Assembly (NCBI GenBank): GCA_014239255.1
Contig: JAAZZE010000003.1
Coordinates: 1 to 64,000 of the forward strand
From: Gammaproteobacteria bacterium
GTDB taxonomy: Bacteria > Pseudomonadota > Gammaproteobacteria > Arenicellales > UBA868
Reading direction: 5' to 3'
DNA: 64,000 nucleotides
In this document: piece after piece, positions 35,538-45,580 of the stretch
Position numbering within the stretch: the stretch's first letter is position 1
Layout of the letters: each line of letters begins with the position of its first letter
The notes under the pieces: model-generated
What the model saw: only the letters and a program-made list of their open reading frames with translations
The model's database searches: none
What the model was told of the DNA's origin: nothing
Program-made: the position numbers and the translations under genes

Positions 35538-35747
35538 TCTTCGTTACCACACTGAAAGTCCGCGTTAGTAGGCGCTCAATTGACCCTGGCACATTTGAGA
35601 CAAACCCCGTAAGTATCACGCTCCATCGGTAATGCACTCAAATATTAGATCGCTCTTAAATTTGATGCTCACCATCGGTGACTTACCAGCGTCCCCACCC
35701 GATCAGATACGCTTTTAGCTATGCTTAACGTCTGTGTCCGAGGTACC

Positions 35748-37427
35748 CTACTCGTCTGTAACACACCCCTCGCTCGCCGTCTTGACGTTTTTGATGTACT
35801 TATAAAGCGTGCCACGCGTGGTTTTGTACGCCGGCATGCTCCAGTTTGCCTTTCGCTCAGCAAGCTCTGCATCGGAAAGGGTCACATCAATCGTGTTGGC
35901 GTCCGCGTCCAGGCAGATGATGTCACCATCTCTGATCAACCCGATCGGTCCTCCCTCCTGGGCCTCAGGCACAACGTGGCCTATGATAAAACCGTGTGAG
36001 CCACCCGAGAAACGTCCATCCGTAATCAGTGCCACATCTAGGCCCAACCCGGCTCCCATAATGGCCGAGGTCGGAGTCAACATCTCAGGCATGCCCGGCC
36101 CGCCTTTGGGGCCTTCATATCGAATTACGATTACATCACCCTTTTTGATTTTGTCTGCTTCCAGCGCGCTCAACATTGCCTCTTCACCATCAAAAACACG
36201 AGCAGGCCCGCTGAACTGGCGCCCCTCTTTGCCGGTAATCTTGGCTACCGACCCACCGGGTGCAAGATTCCCTTTGAGGATCCGGATATGGCCTGTCTCC
36301 TTGATTGGATTATCCAGAAAGTGAAACACCTGCTGCCCTTCTTCCAGATCTACCAGTTGCTCAAGGTTTTGGTTAATTGTCTGGCCGGTCACAGTCATAC
36401 AGTCACCCTTAAGGAGTCCCTGCGCAAGTAGATAACGCATCACAGCAGGGATACCGCCGACGTTATGCAGGTCTTCCATTACATACTGGCCGCTGGGCTT
36501 AAGGTCTGCAAGGAAGGGTACGCGATCACTGACATTCTGGAAATCATCGATACTCAACGGAACATCGACTGCTCGCGCCATAGCGATCAGATGCAGTACG
36601 GCATTGGTTGATCCACCCAGTACCGTTACGATAACCATCGCGTTTTCGAAGGCTTCCCGGGTCATAATATCGCGCGGGCGTAGGTCAAGCTCAAGCAACT
36701 TGCGCACCGCTGCGCCAGCCTTAAAACATTCTTCCATTTTTTCCGGCAGTACGGCCGGGGTCGAAGCACTGTACGGCAACGACATACCCATCGCCTCGAT
36801 AGCGCTGGCCATGGTATTTGCTGTATACATTCCACCGCAGGCGCCAGCACCTGGGCACGCCCGTGTGACAATTTCCTGACGCTCGTCATCACTGATAGCC
36901 TCAGAGATGTACTGGCCATAACTTTGAAATGCGGAGACGATATCCACGGTCTGATTGCTGGCCTTGCCTGGCTTGATGGTCCCACCGTAAACCATCAGTG
37001 ATGGGCGGTTGACGCGACCCATAGCAATCAAGCATCCGGGCATATTTTTATCACAGCCCGGTACAGTCACAAGCCCGTCATACCATTGCCCGCCCATGAC
37101 TGTTTCAATGGAATCTGCAATCAGATCACGTGATTGTAACGAGTAACTCATACCCTCAGTACCCATAGAAATTCCGTCGCTCACCCCGATCGTATTGAAC
37201 CGCATACTGATCATGCCGGCGTCGTTGACCCCCTCTCCAATACGGGCTGCAAGATCATTCAGATGCATATTGCAAGGATTACCTTCCCACCACATGCTGG
37301 CGATGCCTACTTGTGGCTTATCCATGTCGGCTCGACTCATTCCAGTAGCGTAAAGCATGGCCTGAGAAGCGCCCTGCGAACGGGGTTGGGTAATCCGTGA
37401 ACTAACCTTATTCAACTTGTCGCTCAT
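35748..37427 (-). CDS. ilvD: Dihydroxy-acid dehydratase
   Basis: This 559-residue Fe-S enzyme shows [20 protein letters not shown] and [16 protein letters not shown], which hold the cluster Cys residues, plus [16 protein letters not shown] near the end. It dehydrates dihydroxy acids in valine and isoleucine synthesis. The track start is a TTG at 37430, but the ATG at 37427 is better placed after GGAGAG. It is monocistronic here. Confidence 0.97.
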   Translation of the reverse strand: MSDKLNKVSSRITQPRSQGASQAMLYATGMSRADMDKPQVGIASMWWEGNPCNMHLNDLAARIGEGVNDAGMISMRFNTIGVSDGISMGTEGMSYSLQSRDLIADSIETVMGGQWYDGLVTVPGCDKNMPGCLIAMGRVNRPSLMVYGGTIKPGKASNQTVDIVSAFQSYGQYISEAISDDERQEIVTRACPGAGACGGMYTANTMASAIEAMGMSLPYSASTPAVLPEKMEECFKAGAAVRKLLELDLRPRDIMTREAFENAMVIVTVLGGSTNAVLHLIAMARAVDVPLSIDDFQNVSDRVPFLADLKPSGQYVMEDLHNVGGIPAVMRYLLAQGLLKGDCMTVTGQTINQNLEQLVDLEEGQQVFHFLDNPIKETGHIRILKGNLAPGGSVAKITGKEGRQFSGPARVFDGEEAMLSALEADKIKKGDVIVIRYEGPKGGPGMPEMLTPTSAIMGAGLGLDVALITDGRFSGGSHGFIIGHVVPEAQEGGPIGLIRDGDIICLDADANTIDVTLSDAELAERKANWSMPAYKTTRGTLYKYIKNVKTASEGCVTDE

Positions 37428-37571
37428 CAATCTCTCCGTCTGTCAGTAAATGCCTGGTCGGGCAAAAATTTTAACAATCGCTATTACCGCGTTTACCGCA
37501 CCGATGCTGTTAAGCATCGTACAGTGTAAACTGCGCTGGTGGTGTTCGCCGAGGCCCGTAATGCGCAAGCT

Positions 37572-39143
37572 TCACTGCTGCGCTGTCCCATCAGACTCTC
37601 CACGCAGAGCCTGGGCTAACTCCGCGTCCAGGTCCTTTGCTAAGCGGGCAGCTCGGGCATCCACCGAGGGTGTCTTTAGTCCAGAGCCTCCTCCCATCGC
37701 TGCCTGAAACTGGAGTTGCAACAACCGGGGCATATCTATCATCAACGATGGCGCATGCCACTGTCCACTAATCCGTAGTGGTAATACAATCATACCGCTA
37801 TTGAATGGCGGCGGAAGTAAACTTACCAGCTCACGGTTGTTAAGGGCCAACGAGATACGGTAATCAAGCCGCTCGCTCTCAAGCATCAGTTCGCCACGTC
37901 CACGTACCTCCAACCCTCCAGCCTGGAAGGCGAGGTCGTCATTGATCAGCAGACCTTCCTCGACTCGCAAAGTGGCTCGAATATCCTCAATTGATGTAAA
38001 TGCACTTTCGCCTATCGAACTATCGGTGATCTCAGCCGTATTACCCCCCAATTGCGCTATCAGGGTCGGCAGATCAAGGCCCTTGATGCGTCCTTGATCC
38101 GCAGCGAACTCAATCACGCCCCGTGCGGATTGAGTTCGACTGGCCTGGTCCACACCCGAAAAAGCGAGATTCACTGAGAGGCTGCCACGCGCTTCGATCA
38201 CTTCAGTGAGTTCAAGATCACCAAGCAATTCACCGAAGCGGCACTGGCTGATCTGCTGTCGGGTGCGAAAATCGAGAAGGTCGCCATCTACCCCCAATAC
38301 CGTATCGATACGTACTTCGCCACCGTAAAAGCGGCCAGTGATTGGTGAGGAAACGATAACGCCGCCGTGCGCGCGAAGAGGCATGACAACATCACTCATT
38401 GCCACCCCGTCGGATTGTAGCGTGCCGATTTTAAGTAATCCCGTGACCTCGCTTTGCGCAACCAGAATAGCCGGCAGGTTCAGCAACATCAGGCCGTCAA
38501 AAGGACCAGTGGCGCTCAGGTGGAGAAAATTTTCCAGATCCAGTGACGGCACATTCAGATTGAAGTGGTAGGTCGGATCCGCTGACAGGTTTTCAATTTC
38601 CAGATTACCACTCGCCTGGGTTTCATCCATCGACAGTTCAAGGTCTGTCAGCGACAAAGTATCGCCTGATATCCTAAATTCACTTGTGGCACTAACCGAA
38701 CGCAAGGCGTGCGCCGTAAACGCATCCCAATTCACTCCAGATTTGGGCAACAGTTTGCGTAAGTCTGCATCAACCACATCAAAACGCCCCTTGCCGGCAA
38801 GGGGCGCACCACGGGCGCTGGCAAACAAACCGCCTAGATCCGCAGAAAAATCCAAAGCACTAAGGTGTAGTTGCTGCTCGCCGAGGATTTCGTTGGCCCG
38901 AGTCAAGCTGGCATCGCGCACCCCGATATCCACAAAAAAGCCCCGTCCCGGCTCATGTTCAAAGTCGACTGACACCGCACCTTCAATCACAAAGTGATAC
39001 CCGGTACGCTCTGCGACCCACCGCGCAATTTCGCCGCGGTAATCTGAAGGTTCAAAAAACGTGGTGAGCCAAACCAAACTGAGCCCCAGCAGAACAATCG
39101 CAGCCCCAAACAGCCACAATAACAATTTGATCGCGCTTTTCAT
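37572..39143 (-). CDS. AsmA-family inner-membrane/periplasmic protein
   Basis: This 523-residue protein has one N-terminal membrane helix (LLLWLFGAAIVLLGLSLVWL) and then SDYRGEIARWVAERTGYHFVIEG, the AsmA N-terminal pattern. A long beta-rich region with the C-terminal AsmA elements follows (LRVEEGLLINDDLAFQAGGLEVRGRGEL). Family members are thought to carry lipids across the periplasm or shape the outer membrane. It overlaps dusA by 4 bases (ATGA) and is downstream of it. Its specific role is unknown. Confidence 0.85.
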   Translation of the reverse strand: MKSAIKLLLWLFGAAIVLLGLSLVWLTTFFEPSDYRGEIARWVAERTGYHFVIEGAVSVDFEHEPGRGFFVDIGVRDASLTRANEILGEQQLHLSALDFSADLGGLFASARGAPLAGKGRFDVVDADLRKLLPKSGVNWDAFTAHALRSVSATSEFRISGDTLSLTDLELSMDETQASGNLEIENLSADPTYHFNLNVPSLDLENFLHLSATGPFDGLMLLNLPAILVAQSEVTGLLKIGTLQSDGVAMSDVVMPLRAHGGVIVSSPITGRFYGGEVRIDTVLGVDGDLLDFRTRQQISQCRFGELLGDLELTEVIEARGSLSVNLAFSGVDQASRTQSARGVIEFAADQGRIKGLDLPTLIAQLGGNTAEITDSSIGESAFTSIEDIRATLRVEEGLLINDDLAFQAGGLEVRGRGELMLESERLDYRISLALNNRELVSLLPPPFNSGMIVLPLRISGQWHAPSLMIDMPRLLQLQFQAAMGGGSGLKTPSVDARAARLAKDLDAELAQALRGESDGTAQQ

Positions 39144-40177
39144 GCTGCAAAATGCGCCGATTGAGTCACCTGGCTTGCCAAGTGCAGGTCGCCGTCCTTT
39201 CGGACTTGGGCCTCAGCGGCATCGATTACCTCTATTCCCGCGTCAGCACGCGCTCCGCGTTCGCTCAAAGTCCGACGCCAGTTGCGCGCGCCTGGTTGAC
39301 CTTGAAACAGGCCCAGAAGATGGCGAGACATATGCTTAAGACGCACACCGCGTTCGAGTTCACGGCGAATATATGTCTTGTACAAATCTAATACCTGCCA
39401 ACGTGATAAAACAGGACCGGTGAATCCAAAAAACTCGTGGTCCACGGTAGCCAATCTATACGGGTTTTGGTAAGCCTCACGCCCTACCATGACTCCATCG
39501 ACTCGTGTGAGGTGGGTCTGGGCTTGATCCCATTCGGAAATACCACCATTAATAACAATGGTAAGTTCAGGAAACCGGGCTTTCAGTTGGTATACCCGTG
39601 GGTAGTCAAGGGGCGGAATTTCACGATTCTGGCGAGGGCTCAAGCCCGAAAGCCATGCTTTGCGTGCGTGCACAATAAAGACCGTACAACCTGCGCTAGA
39701 GACCACCTCGACAAAATTGACCAGTTGCTCGAATCGGTCGTCAAAATCGACGCCGATCCGGCATTTTACCGTGACAGGAATCGAGATCGCCTTGGACATC
39801 GCCTGGACACACGCCGCTACACGGTCGGGCTCACGCATCAGACAGGCGCCAAATCGCCCGGACTGCACCCGATCCGAGGGGCACCCGATGTTGATATTGA
39901 TCTCATGGTAGCCAGCGTCCTCTCCCATTTGAGCACACATAGCCATGGCGTCGGGCTCGCTGCCTCCCAGTTGCAAGGCCAGTGGGTACTCTACCGGGTC
40001 ATGCGCCAGAAACCGGGCGCTGTCACCGTGCAACAAAGCGCCGGTGGTCACCATTTCGGTATACAACCGGGCATGGCGTGTCAGTAATCGCAGCAAATAA
40101 CGTTCGTGCCGATCGGTCCAGTCCATCATTGGTGCGATACAAAAGTGATGGTCCGATATCGGAATCTGTCTTAGCAT
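39140..40177 (-). CDS. dusA: tRNA-dihydrouridine synthase A
   Basis: This is an FMN TIM-barrel enzyme. Motifs are FCIAPMMDWTDRHERYLLR, LQLGGSEPDAMAMCA, INIGCPSDRVQSGRFGACLM (catalytic Cys), VKCRIGVDF, and VMVGREAYQNPY. Gly and Arg patterns fit DusA, which modifies U20 and U20a in the tRNA D-loop. The ATG at 40177 shares a base with the yjbQ stop (TGATG) and follows GGGGAGAG; the track start is 21 residues longer. Confidence 0.95.
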   Translation of the reverse strand: MLRQIPISDHHFCIAPMMDWTDRHERYLLRLLTRHARLYTEMVTTGALLHGDSARFLAHDPVEYPLALQLGGSEPDAMAMCAQMGEDAGYHEININIGCPSDRVQSGRFGACLMREPDRVAACVQAMSKAISIPVTVKCRIGVDFDDRFEQLVNFVEVVSSAGCTVFIVHARKAWLSGLSPRQNREIPPLDYPRVYQLKARFPELTIVINGGISEWDQAQTHLTRVDGVMVGREAYQNPYRLATVDHEFFGFTGPVLSRWQVLDLYKTYIRRELERGVRLKHMSRHLLGLFQGQPGARNWRRTLSERGARADAGIEVIDAAEAQVRKDGDLHLASQVTQSAHFAA

Positions 40178-40602
40178 CACTGCTCTCCCCATATTGTCAC
40201 CACAATATGTCGAATGTGGGGGTGGACGCGATGCTCCCAAAGGTACACGCCCTGCCAGGTGCCAAGCGCGAGCCGGCCTTTAACGACCGGCACGTTCAAA
40301 CTGGGTTCTGTCAGAACGCTTCTCACATGCGCGGACATATCATCTGGACCTTCATCGGTATGCGTGTAAAGTGTGTCGCCGTCGGGTGCAATACGCCGCA
40401 TAAACCGTTCCAGGTCATGGTGAACAGCAGGATCGGCATTCTCGGTTACCATGAGGGAAGCACTGGTATGGGCGATAAAAATGTTGGACAATCCGGTCAC
40501 AATCCCGGAACGATCCGTCAATTCCGTAATCAAAGGTGTGATGTCGCGGATCTCCCGGCCAGCGGTTTGTACTCTCAGGTCTTCCTGAAACCACTTCGTC
40601 AT
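40177..40602 (-). CDS. yjbQ: YjbQ/UPF0047 family protein
   Basis: This 141-residue protein carries the UPF0047 signature, with IFIAHTSASLMVTENADPAV and the closing LGTWQGVYLWEHR, which hold conserved His, Thr and Trp. The family forms trimers and has been linked to thiamine phosphate synthase-like activity in some species; its role is not settled. Translation of dusA is coupled to it by a one-base overlap. Confidence 0.92.
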   Translation of the reverse strand: MTKWFQEDLRVQTAGREIRDITPLITELTDRSGIVTGLSNIFIAHTSASLMVTENADPAVHHDLERFMRRIAPDGDTLYTHTDEGPDDMSAHVRSVLTEPSLNVPVVKGRLALGTWQGVYLWEHRVHPHIRHIVVTIWGEQ

Positions 40603-40643
40603 TCAATTAACCAACCGTGACGCCATACTGTCGAGGGCTCTAA

Positions 40644-42209
40644 GTGGGAAACAACCTAACACGAACGCTGCAAAAGATCGAGCATGCAGGGATGGATCCA
40701 ATCTCGGGCGCAGTCCGACGCGGGCTTGAAAAAGAAAGCCTGCGCATCGACGCCTCCGGTGTCATCTCGCAACATACCCACCCCGAAGCATTAGGGGCAG
40801 CGCTTAGCCACCGTTACATCACAACCGATTACTCCGAAGCGCTACTGGAATTTATCACCCCAATCTTCAACAAGGTGCCAGAATTGCTCGAGTTTCTATC
40901 GAGGCTGCATCAGTTCACCTACCAGAATATCGGCAAGGAAAAACTCTGGGTCAACAGTATGCCTTGTATTCTGCATGGCGAAGACAGCATCCCGATTGCC
41001 CGTTATGGTAATTCCAATGCAGGGCGCATGAAAACAGTCTACCGGACAGGTCTTGCCCACCGCTACGGCAGGTTGATGCAGACTATTTCCGGAATCCATT
41101 TCAATTTCTCTCTTAGCGACGATTTCTGGCGCCCGTATCGGGAGATCAAGAACTCGACCCTACCACTGCGCGATTTCAAGTCAGAGCAGTACCTGGGCCT
41201 GATGCGTAATTTCTATCGCCATGACTGGGCAATACCCTACCTGTTTGGCGCCTCGCCTGCCGTGTGCCCTACTTTTCTGGAAGGTCGCTCACATCACCTG
41301 CAAAAACTCGGTAACGCCAGTTTTCATTTACCACACGCTACCAGCCTGCGCCTTTCAGGGCTTGGCTATCAAAGTGAAGCCCAGAAGGCAGTGCATATGA
41401 GCCTCAATAGCGTGGCTGAATACACAGAGTCACTAGTGAGCGCCACTACCGAGCCTTATCCACCCTACCAGGAGATCGGGGTCAAGGTGGATGGTGAGTA
41501 TCGCCAATTGAATGACTCGCTGCTGCAAATCGAAAATGAGTATTACGCTTCAATGCGACCCAAACGGGTTGCCCTCTCCGGTGAGCGGCCTAGCCATGCC
41601 CTGCAGGAACACGGTGTGGAGTACATCGAATTACGCTCATTAGACCTTAACCCTTTTCTGCCCATTGGAATTGACCAGCACGAAATTCGCTTTCTGGACC
41701 TCATGATGCTGGCATGCTTGTTGGAGCCCAGTCCACCTCTGAGCGAGGGTGACTTTGCCAGACTTCGTGACACCCAAACGCGTGTAGCAGAGTTCGGCCG
41801 CGACCCTGGACTGACAATCACTAGTGGTATGGGGCATGAATGCCCCGTATCGCGTTGTGGGCTTGAATTGATCGAGTGGCTGGAACCGCTGGCGGTTTAT
41901 ATGGATCAACACGACGATGCTGGCTACTGTCAGTCGTTATCGCACTACCGCTTGGCATTCGAGAATCCCGACAATACCCCTTCAGCAAAAGTGCTCCAGC
42001 ACATGACGGAGCACAACAACGCTTTCTTCACATTTGCCATGGCTCAGGCCGAGAGCCATGAGACCTACTTCAAGAACCTCCCCTTGGGTCCGAGTGAAGG
42101 CGCCCTGTTGCGCCAGGAAGCGGCGGACTCTCTTCAAAGCGCACGACAAACCGAGCAAGATGATACTTTGGATTTCGAAAGCTTTCTGGATAACTATTTC
42201 AGCCAGTAG
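40644..42209 (+). CDS. gshA: Glutamate-cysteine ligase
   Basis: This 521-residue class I (E. coli type) enzyme shows GLEKESLRID, the ATP- and glutamate-site region TDYSEALLEFITP, SGIHFNFSL, and YIELRSLDLNPFLPIGI. It makes gamma-glutamylcysteine, the first step to glutathione. The start is GTG at 40644, with GAGGG about 7 bases upstream. It is divergent from yjbQ-dusA with 41 bases between the starts. Confidence 0.96.
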   Translation: MGNNLTRTLQKIEHAGMDPISGAVRRGLEKESLRIDASGVISQHTHPEALGAALSHRYITTDYSEALLEFITPIFNKVPELLEFLSRLHQFTYQNIGKEKLWVNSMPCILHGEDSIPIARYGNSNAGRMKTVYRTGLAHRYGRLMQTISGIHFNFSLSDDFWRPYREIKNSTLPLRDFKSEQYLGLMRNFYRHDWAIPYLFGASPAVCPTFLEGRSHHLQKLGNASFHLPHATSLRLSGLGYQSEAQKAVHMSLNSVAEYTESLVSATTEPYPPYQEIGVKVDGEYRQLNDSLLQIENEYYASMRPKRVALSGERPSHALQEHGVEYIELRSLDLNPFLPIGIDQHEIRFLDLMMLACLLEPSPPLSEGDFARLRDTQTRVAEFGRDPGLTITSGMGHECPVSRCGLELIEWLEPLAVYMDQHDDAGYCQSLSHYRLAFENPDNTPSAKVLQHMTEHNNAFFTFAMAQAESHETYFKNLPLGPSEGALLRQEAADSLQSARQTEQDDTLDFESFLDNYFSQ

Positions 42210-42254
42210 CACCCACGATCTGTTGTGTGTTTTAAACCCTGACGGCGCAACACC

Positions 42255-43355
42255 ATGGCCCATATTGGTAGTCGAACTCGAAAGGTTGCTTTTGTAATTT
42301 CATCGCACGGTTTTGGTCACGCATCCCGGGCAAGCGCGATCATCGAAGCGATGCGCGATCGGGACCCCGCTTTGGTGGTTGAGTTATTCACTCATGTCCC
42401 TCGTTGGTACTTTTCCCAGGGAATTGGAAACTTCAATTACCATAAAACAGACTGCGATCTCGGCCTGGTACAGACCGACTCTTTGAATACGGATATTGGC
42501 GCAACAATCCTCGAGCTTAACAAACGCCTGCCGCTAGATCCTAAAAAAATCAAATCGCTTGCGACACAATTCCAGGCACTAAAGTGTCAGTTGGTAATCA
42601 GTGATATTGCCCCACTCGGGCTTGCTGCGGCAAAAGTCGCTGGCATTCCCTCAGTGCTGGTAGAGAATTTCACCTGGGACTGGATCTACGCCGGGCTCGC
42701 AGAGCGCGCGCCAAGCCTTCGCTACTACAGCGAATTGCTGGCACCTCTATACACACACGCCGACTTGCGTATTCAAACTACTCCCGTCTGTGTTCCGGAT
42801 TCCCATGCTCAAACCACCCGTCCGGTCGCCCGTCGACAACGCCAGGACCGTGCCACTACCCGCGGCAAGCTTGGACTGCAACGCGATCGGAAACTGGTCT
42901 TTATCACCATGGGCGGGACTGCGCAGGATTTTTCTTTTCATGAACGCCTTTGTTCGGATTTTCGAGGGATCGATTTTGTCGTTGCAGGTATCGGCACAAA
43001 CGCTGAGACTCACGCCAATGTCACTTTCTTGCCAGCGCGAAGCACGCTGTACCACCCAGACCTGATTCATGCCGCTGATATCGTGATCGGCAAGGTCGGA
43101 TACAGCACTATCGCTGAGGTTTTCGAAGCTGGAGTTCCCTTCGGCTACTTCGTACGTGAACACTATCCAGAAATGGCGCCACTGGTCACCTTCCTGCGCG
43201 CCCAGGTACCAGGTTTTGACTTTAAAGCCACCGAGTATGTTGGCGGCCAATGGCTGGACCGACTACCTCAGTTACTGGCCATGGAGCGGTTTGACCGGCG
43301 GAATGTTGGTGACGGAGCAAGCGAGTGCGCGAACCTGATCAGCGCTATGTTCTAA
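42255..43355 (+). CDS. GT-B-like glycosyltransferase of unknown substrate
   Basis: This 366-residue protein opens with VAFVISSHGFGHASRASAII, a glycine-rich loop like that of the GT-B N-domain found in plant arabinokinase and in some bacterial nucleotide-sugar transferases. The C-domain has KLVFITMGGTAQDFSF, LYHPDLIHAADIVIGKVGYSTIAE and an acidic EHYPEM, consistent with a sugar-nucleotide binding half as in MurG- and UGT-like enzymes. It starts 45 bases after gshA in the same direction. I cannot name a substrate, and no sugar kinase domain is fused. Confidence 0.75.
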   Translation: MAHIGSRTRKVAFVISSHGFGHASRASAIIEAMRDRDPALVVELFTHVPRWYFSQGIGNFNYHKTDCDLGLVQTDSLNTDIGATILELNKRLPLDPKKIKSLATQFQALKCQLVISDIAPLGLAAAKVAGIPSVLVENFTWDWIYAGLAERAPSLRYYSELLAPLYTHADLRIQTTPVCVPDSHAQTTRPVARRQRQDRATTRGKLGLQRDRKLVFITMGGTAQDFSFHERLCSDFRGIDFVVAGIGTNAETHANVTFLPARSTLYHPDLIHAADIVIGKVGYSTIAEVFEAGVPFGYFVREHYPEMAPLVTFLRAQVPGFDFKATEYVGGQWLDRLPQLLAMERFDRRNVGDGASECANLISAMF

Positions 43356-43372
43356 GTCGAGCTAACCAAAGA

Positions 43373-44512
43373 TTAACGAGACAACTCGGCGATCAGGGCG
43401 CTCAGAAAACGCTCGCCTGATTCCACCTCAGCCATCTCGATAAACTCATTGGGTTGGTGCGCCTGGTCAATCGACCCGGGGCCACACAAAACCGTGGGAA
43501 ATCCAGCCCCTTGGTATTGCCCAGCCTCTGTGCCGTAGGCTACCCGGGCCGTATCGTTACTGCCCATCAGCGATTGCACGAGACTCAGTATTGGTGATGC
43601 CGATTCATCAAAGGCTGGGCTGCTTGCCAGCACCTGGGTGTCAATAGCGCAACGCTCATAGCGCGCGCGCATCCCCGGCAAAACCTCGTCTCGACAGAAC
43701 TGCTCGAAAACATCGATTAAAAATTGTGGGTCATCCTCTGGAATATTCCTAATGTCCCAGATGAATTCGCATTCACCGGAGATAATGTTAAGGGCGGTAC
43801 CGCCATGGATAACCCCTACATGCACCGATGTGTAATGGGGTTCAAACCCATTATCGCTGGGTGTTTTTTTGGCCAGGTCTTGGGCCACTGATTCCAGGTG
43901 ACTTACCAATCGTGCCGCTGTCATCACAGCGCTGACGCCCCGGTGGGTCTGACTGGAATGCGCTTCATAGCCACGTACCACCGTACGCAGCGCGACCAGA
44001 CCCTTGTGTCCAATGACCGCACCCATAGTAGTTGGTTCGCCGACAATGACCCCTTGGGGCTCGGGCAGTTCACGGCGAATCACCTCTATCATATCTGGGG
44101 CACCCAAACACCCTACCTCCTCGTCGTATGACAACGCAAAGTGGATTGGTCGGCGCAGGTTTACCATCTTGGGCACCAGGGCCAAAGCGATGCCAATAAA
44201 TCCCTTCATGTCACAACTGCCCCTGCCATACAATCGGCTACCCGAGCGTTTCAGGGTAAAAGGGTCGCTGTCCCAATCCTGTCCATCGACGGGAACTACA
44301 TCGGTATGACCGGAAAGAACGACACCACCGGCCTCCTGGGGGCCAACGGTGGCAATCAGGTTGGACTTTTGCCCATCGGCACTGGGTACCCGGCGCGAGT
44401 CAATCCCCTGATCGTAGAGAATATTCTGAACGAAATCGATTAACGGCAGGTTGCTTTCACGAGAGACCGTGTCAAACCCGACGAGCTTTTTAATCATGGT
44501 GACGCTGTCCAT
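43373..44512 (-). CDS. argE: Acetylornithine deacetylase
   Basis: This M20 metallopeptidase-fold protein has GHTDVVPVDGQDW (first metal His and Asp), GRGSCDMKGFIG, SYDEEVGCLGAPDM (catalytic Glu pair) and GTEAGQYQGAGFPTVLCGPG. These fit ArgE rather than DapE. It removes acetyl from N-acetylornithine in arginine synthesis. The ATG at 44512 (MDSVTMIKKL) is preferred to the track start, which adds seven residues. It is convergent with the GT-like gene. Confidence 0.9.
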   Translation of the reverse strand: MDSVTMIKKLVGFDTVSRESNLPLIDFVQNILYDQGIDSRRVPSADGQKSNLIATVGPQEAGGVVLSGHTDVVPVDGQDWDSDPFTLKRSGSRLYGRGSCDMKGFIGIALALVPKMVNLRRPIHFALSYDEEVGCLGAPDMIEVIRRELPEPQGVIVGEPTTMGAVIGHKGLVALRTVVRGYEAHSSQTHRGVSAVMTAARLVSHLESVAQDLAKKTPSDNGFEPHYTSVHVGVIHGGTALNIISGECEFIWDIRNIPEDDPQFLIDVFEQFCRDEVLPGMRARYERCAIDTQVLASSPAFDESASPILSLVQSLMGSNDTARVAYGTEAGQYQGAGFPTVLCGPGSIDQAHQPNEFIEMAEVESGERFLSALIAELSR

Positions 44513-44656
44513 AAGGGGGCAGTCTATTCCCAATGCGCCTGATTGTGAAATCCTGGCGACTTCGATTAGAGCCAGGTTTGGTGTTAGCTATGGTTTGCGG
44601 TAGCCTTGGCGACCCTCAAAGTAACTTTAACTGGCCACAGGACCTTATCAACAAAC

Positions 44657-45511
44657 ATGAGTCTTAAGAATATCGGCGTAATTGGTGCCGGCACAATGGG
44701 TAGTGGTATTGCCCAAACCTGCGCGATCCGAGGCTATAACGTAATCATGCAGGATGTCTCTGACAACCTGGTGCAAAAAGGCCTGGATGTTCTGGGTTCA
44801 AGCCTGGAACGGTTGGTAAAGAAAGATAAAATCACCCAGGAGGCCTGTACCCAGGCGCTGGCAAGGATCCAGACCACCACTGATATTGAAGCCATGGCGG
44901 ACCGTGACCTGGTGGTCGAGGCGGCAAGTGAGAATATGGATGTCAAATTACCAATCTTCTCAAAGCTCCACGCAATCTGCCAAGACAGTGCCATCCTCGC
45001 TTCAAATACCTCATCACTGTCGTTAACCCGGATCGCAGCTGCCAGTGGCCGCGCTGAGCGCGTTATTGGCATGCATTTTTTCAACCCGGTACCACTGATG
45101 GCGCTGGTCGAAGTGATTCGGGCTTTGCAGACCTCGGACGAAACCTACGCAACAGTCGATGCGCTAGCCCGGGATCTGGGAAAGACGCCGGTCAGTGTCA
45201 AGGATAGCCCGGGCTTTGTCGTTAATCGGATGCTGGTTCCAATGATTAACGAAGCGGCTTTCATTCTCTACGAGGGACTCGCCACCGCCGAGGATATCGA
45301 TGCGGCAATGAAACTCGGAGCGGCCCATCCCATGGGCCCACTGGCTCTTGCCGATATGATCGGCTTGGATGTCTGCCTTTGGGTTATGGATGTGTTGCAT
45401 CAGGAATTTGGTGACTCCAAATTCCGGCCATGTCCTTTGCTCAAGCAGCAGGTCGATGCGGGCTACCTGGGGCGTAAAACCGGGCGTGGCTTCCACGACT
45501 ACAGCCGGTAA
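44657..45511 (+). CDS. 3-hydroxyacyl-CoA (3-hydroxybutyryl-CoA) dehydrogenase
   Basis: This protein of about 284 residues has the NAD loop [15 protein letters not shown] at the N-terminus, [31 protein letters not shown] with the catalytic His, and the C-domain [18 protein letters not shown] and [15 protein letters not shown]. Length and motifs fit PaaH/Hbd-type single-domain enzymes, which oxidise 3-hydroxyacyl-CoA. It starts at the ATG at 44657; the track start at 44606 adds a non-conserved stretch. It may be co-transcribed with the hydantoinase gene, which begins about 70 bases later. Confidence 0.93.
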   Translation: MSLKNIGVIGAGTMGSGIAQTCAIRGYNVIMQDVSDNLVQKGLDVLGSSLERLVKKDKITQEACTQALARIQTTTDIEAMADRDLVVEAASENMDVKLPIFSKLHAICQDSAILASNTSSLSLTRIAAASGRAERVIGMHFFNPVPLMALVEVIRALQTSDETYATVDALARDLGKTPVSVKDSPGFVVNRMLVPMINEAAFILYEGLATAEDIDAAMKLGAAHPMGPLALADMIGLDVCLWVMDVLHQEFGDSKFRPCPLLKQQVDAGYLGRKTGRGFHDYSR

Positions 45512-45580
45512 GCTTTCCGGCAGCAGGCAGCCAAGCTGGTTACCACCCCAAGCGCTGAGTCGGGAGGCTATGAAGCACCC

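Noticed and set aside
39437-40087. 216-aa plus-strand ORF
   Set aside because: It is antisense to dusA; the sequence is typical of shadow translation.
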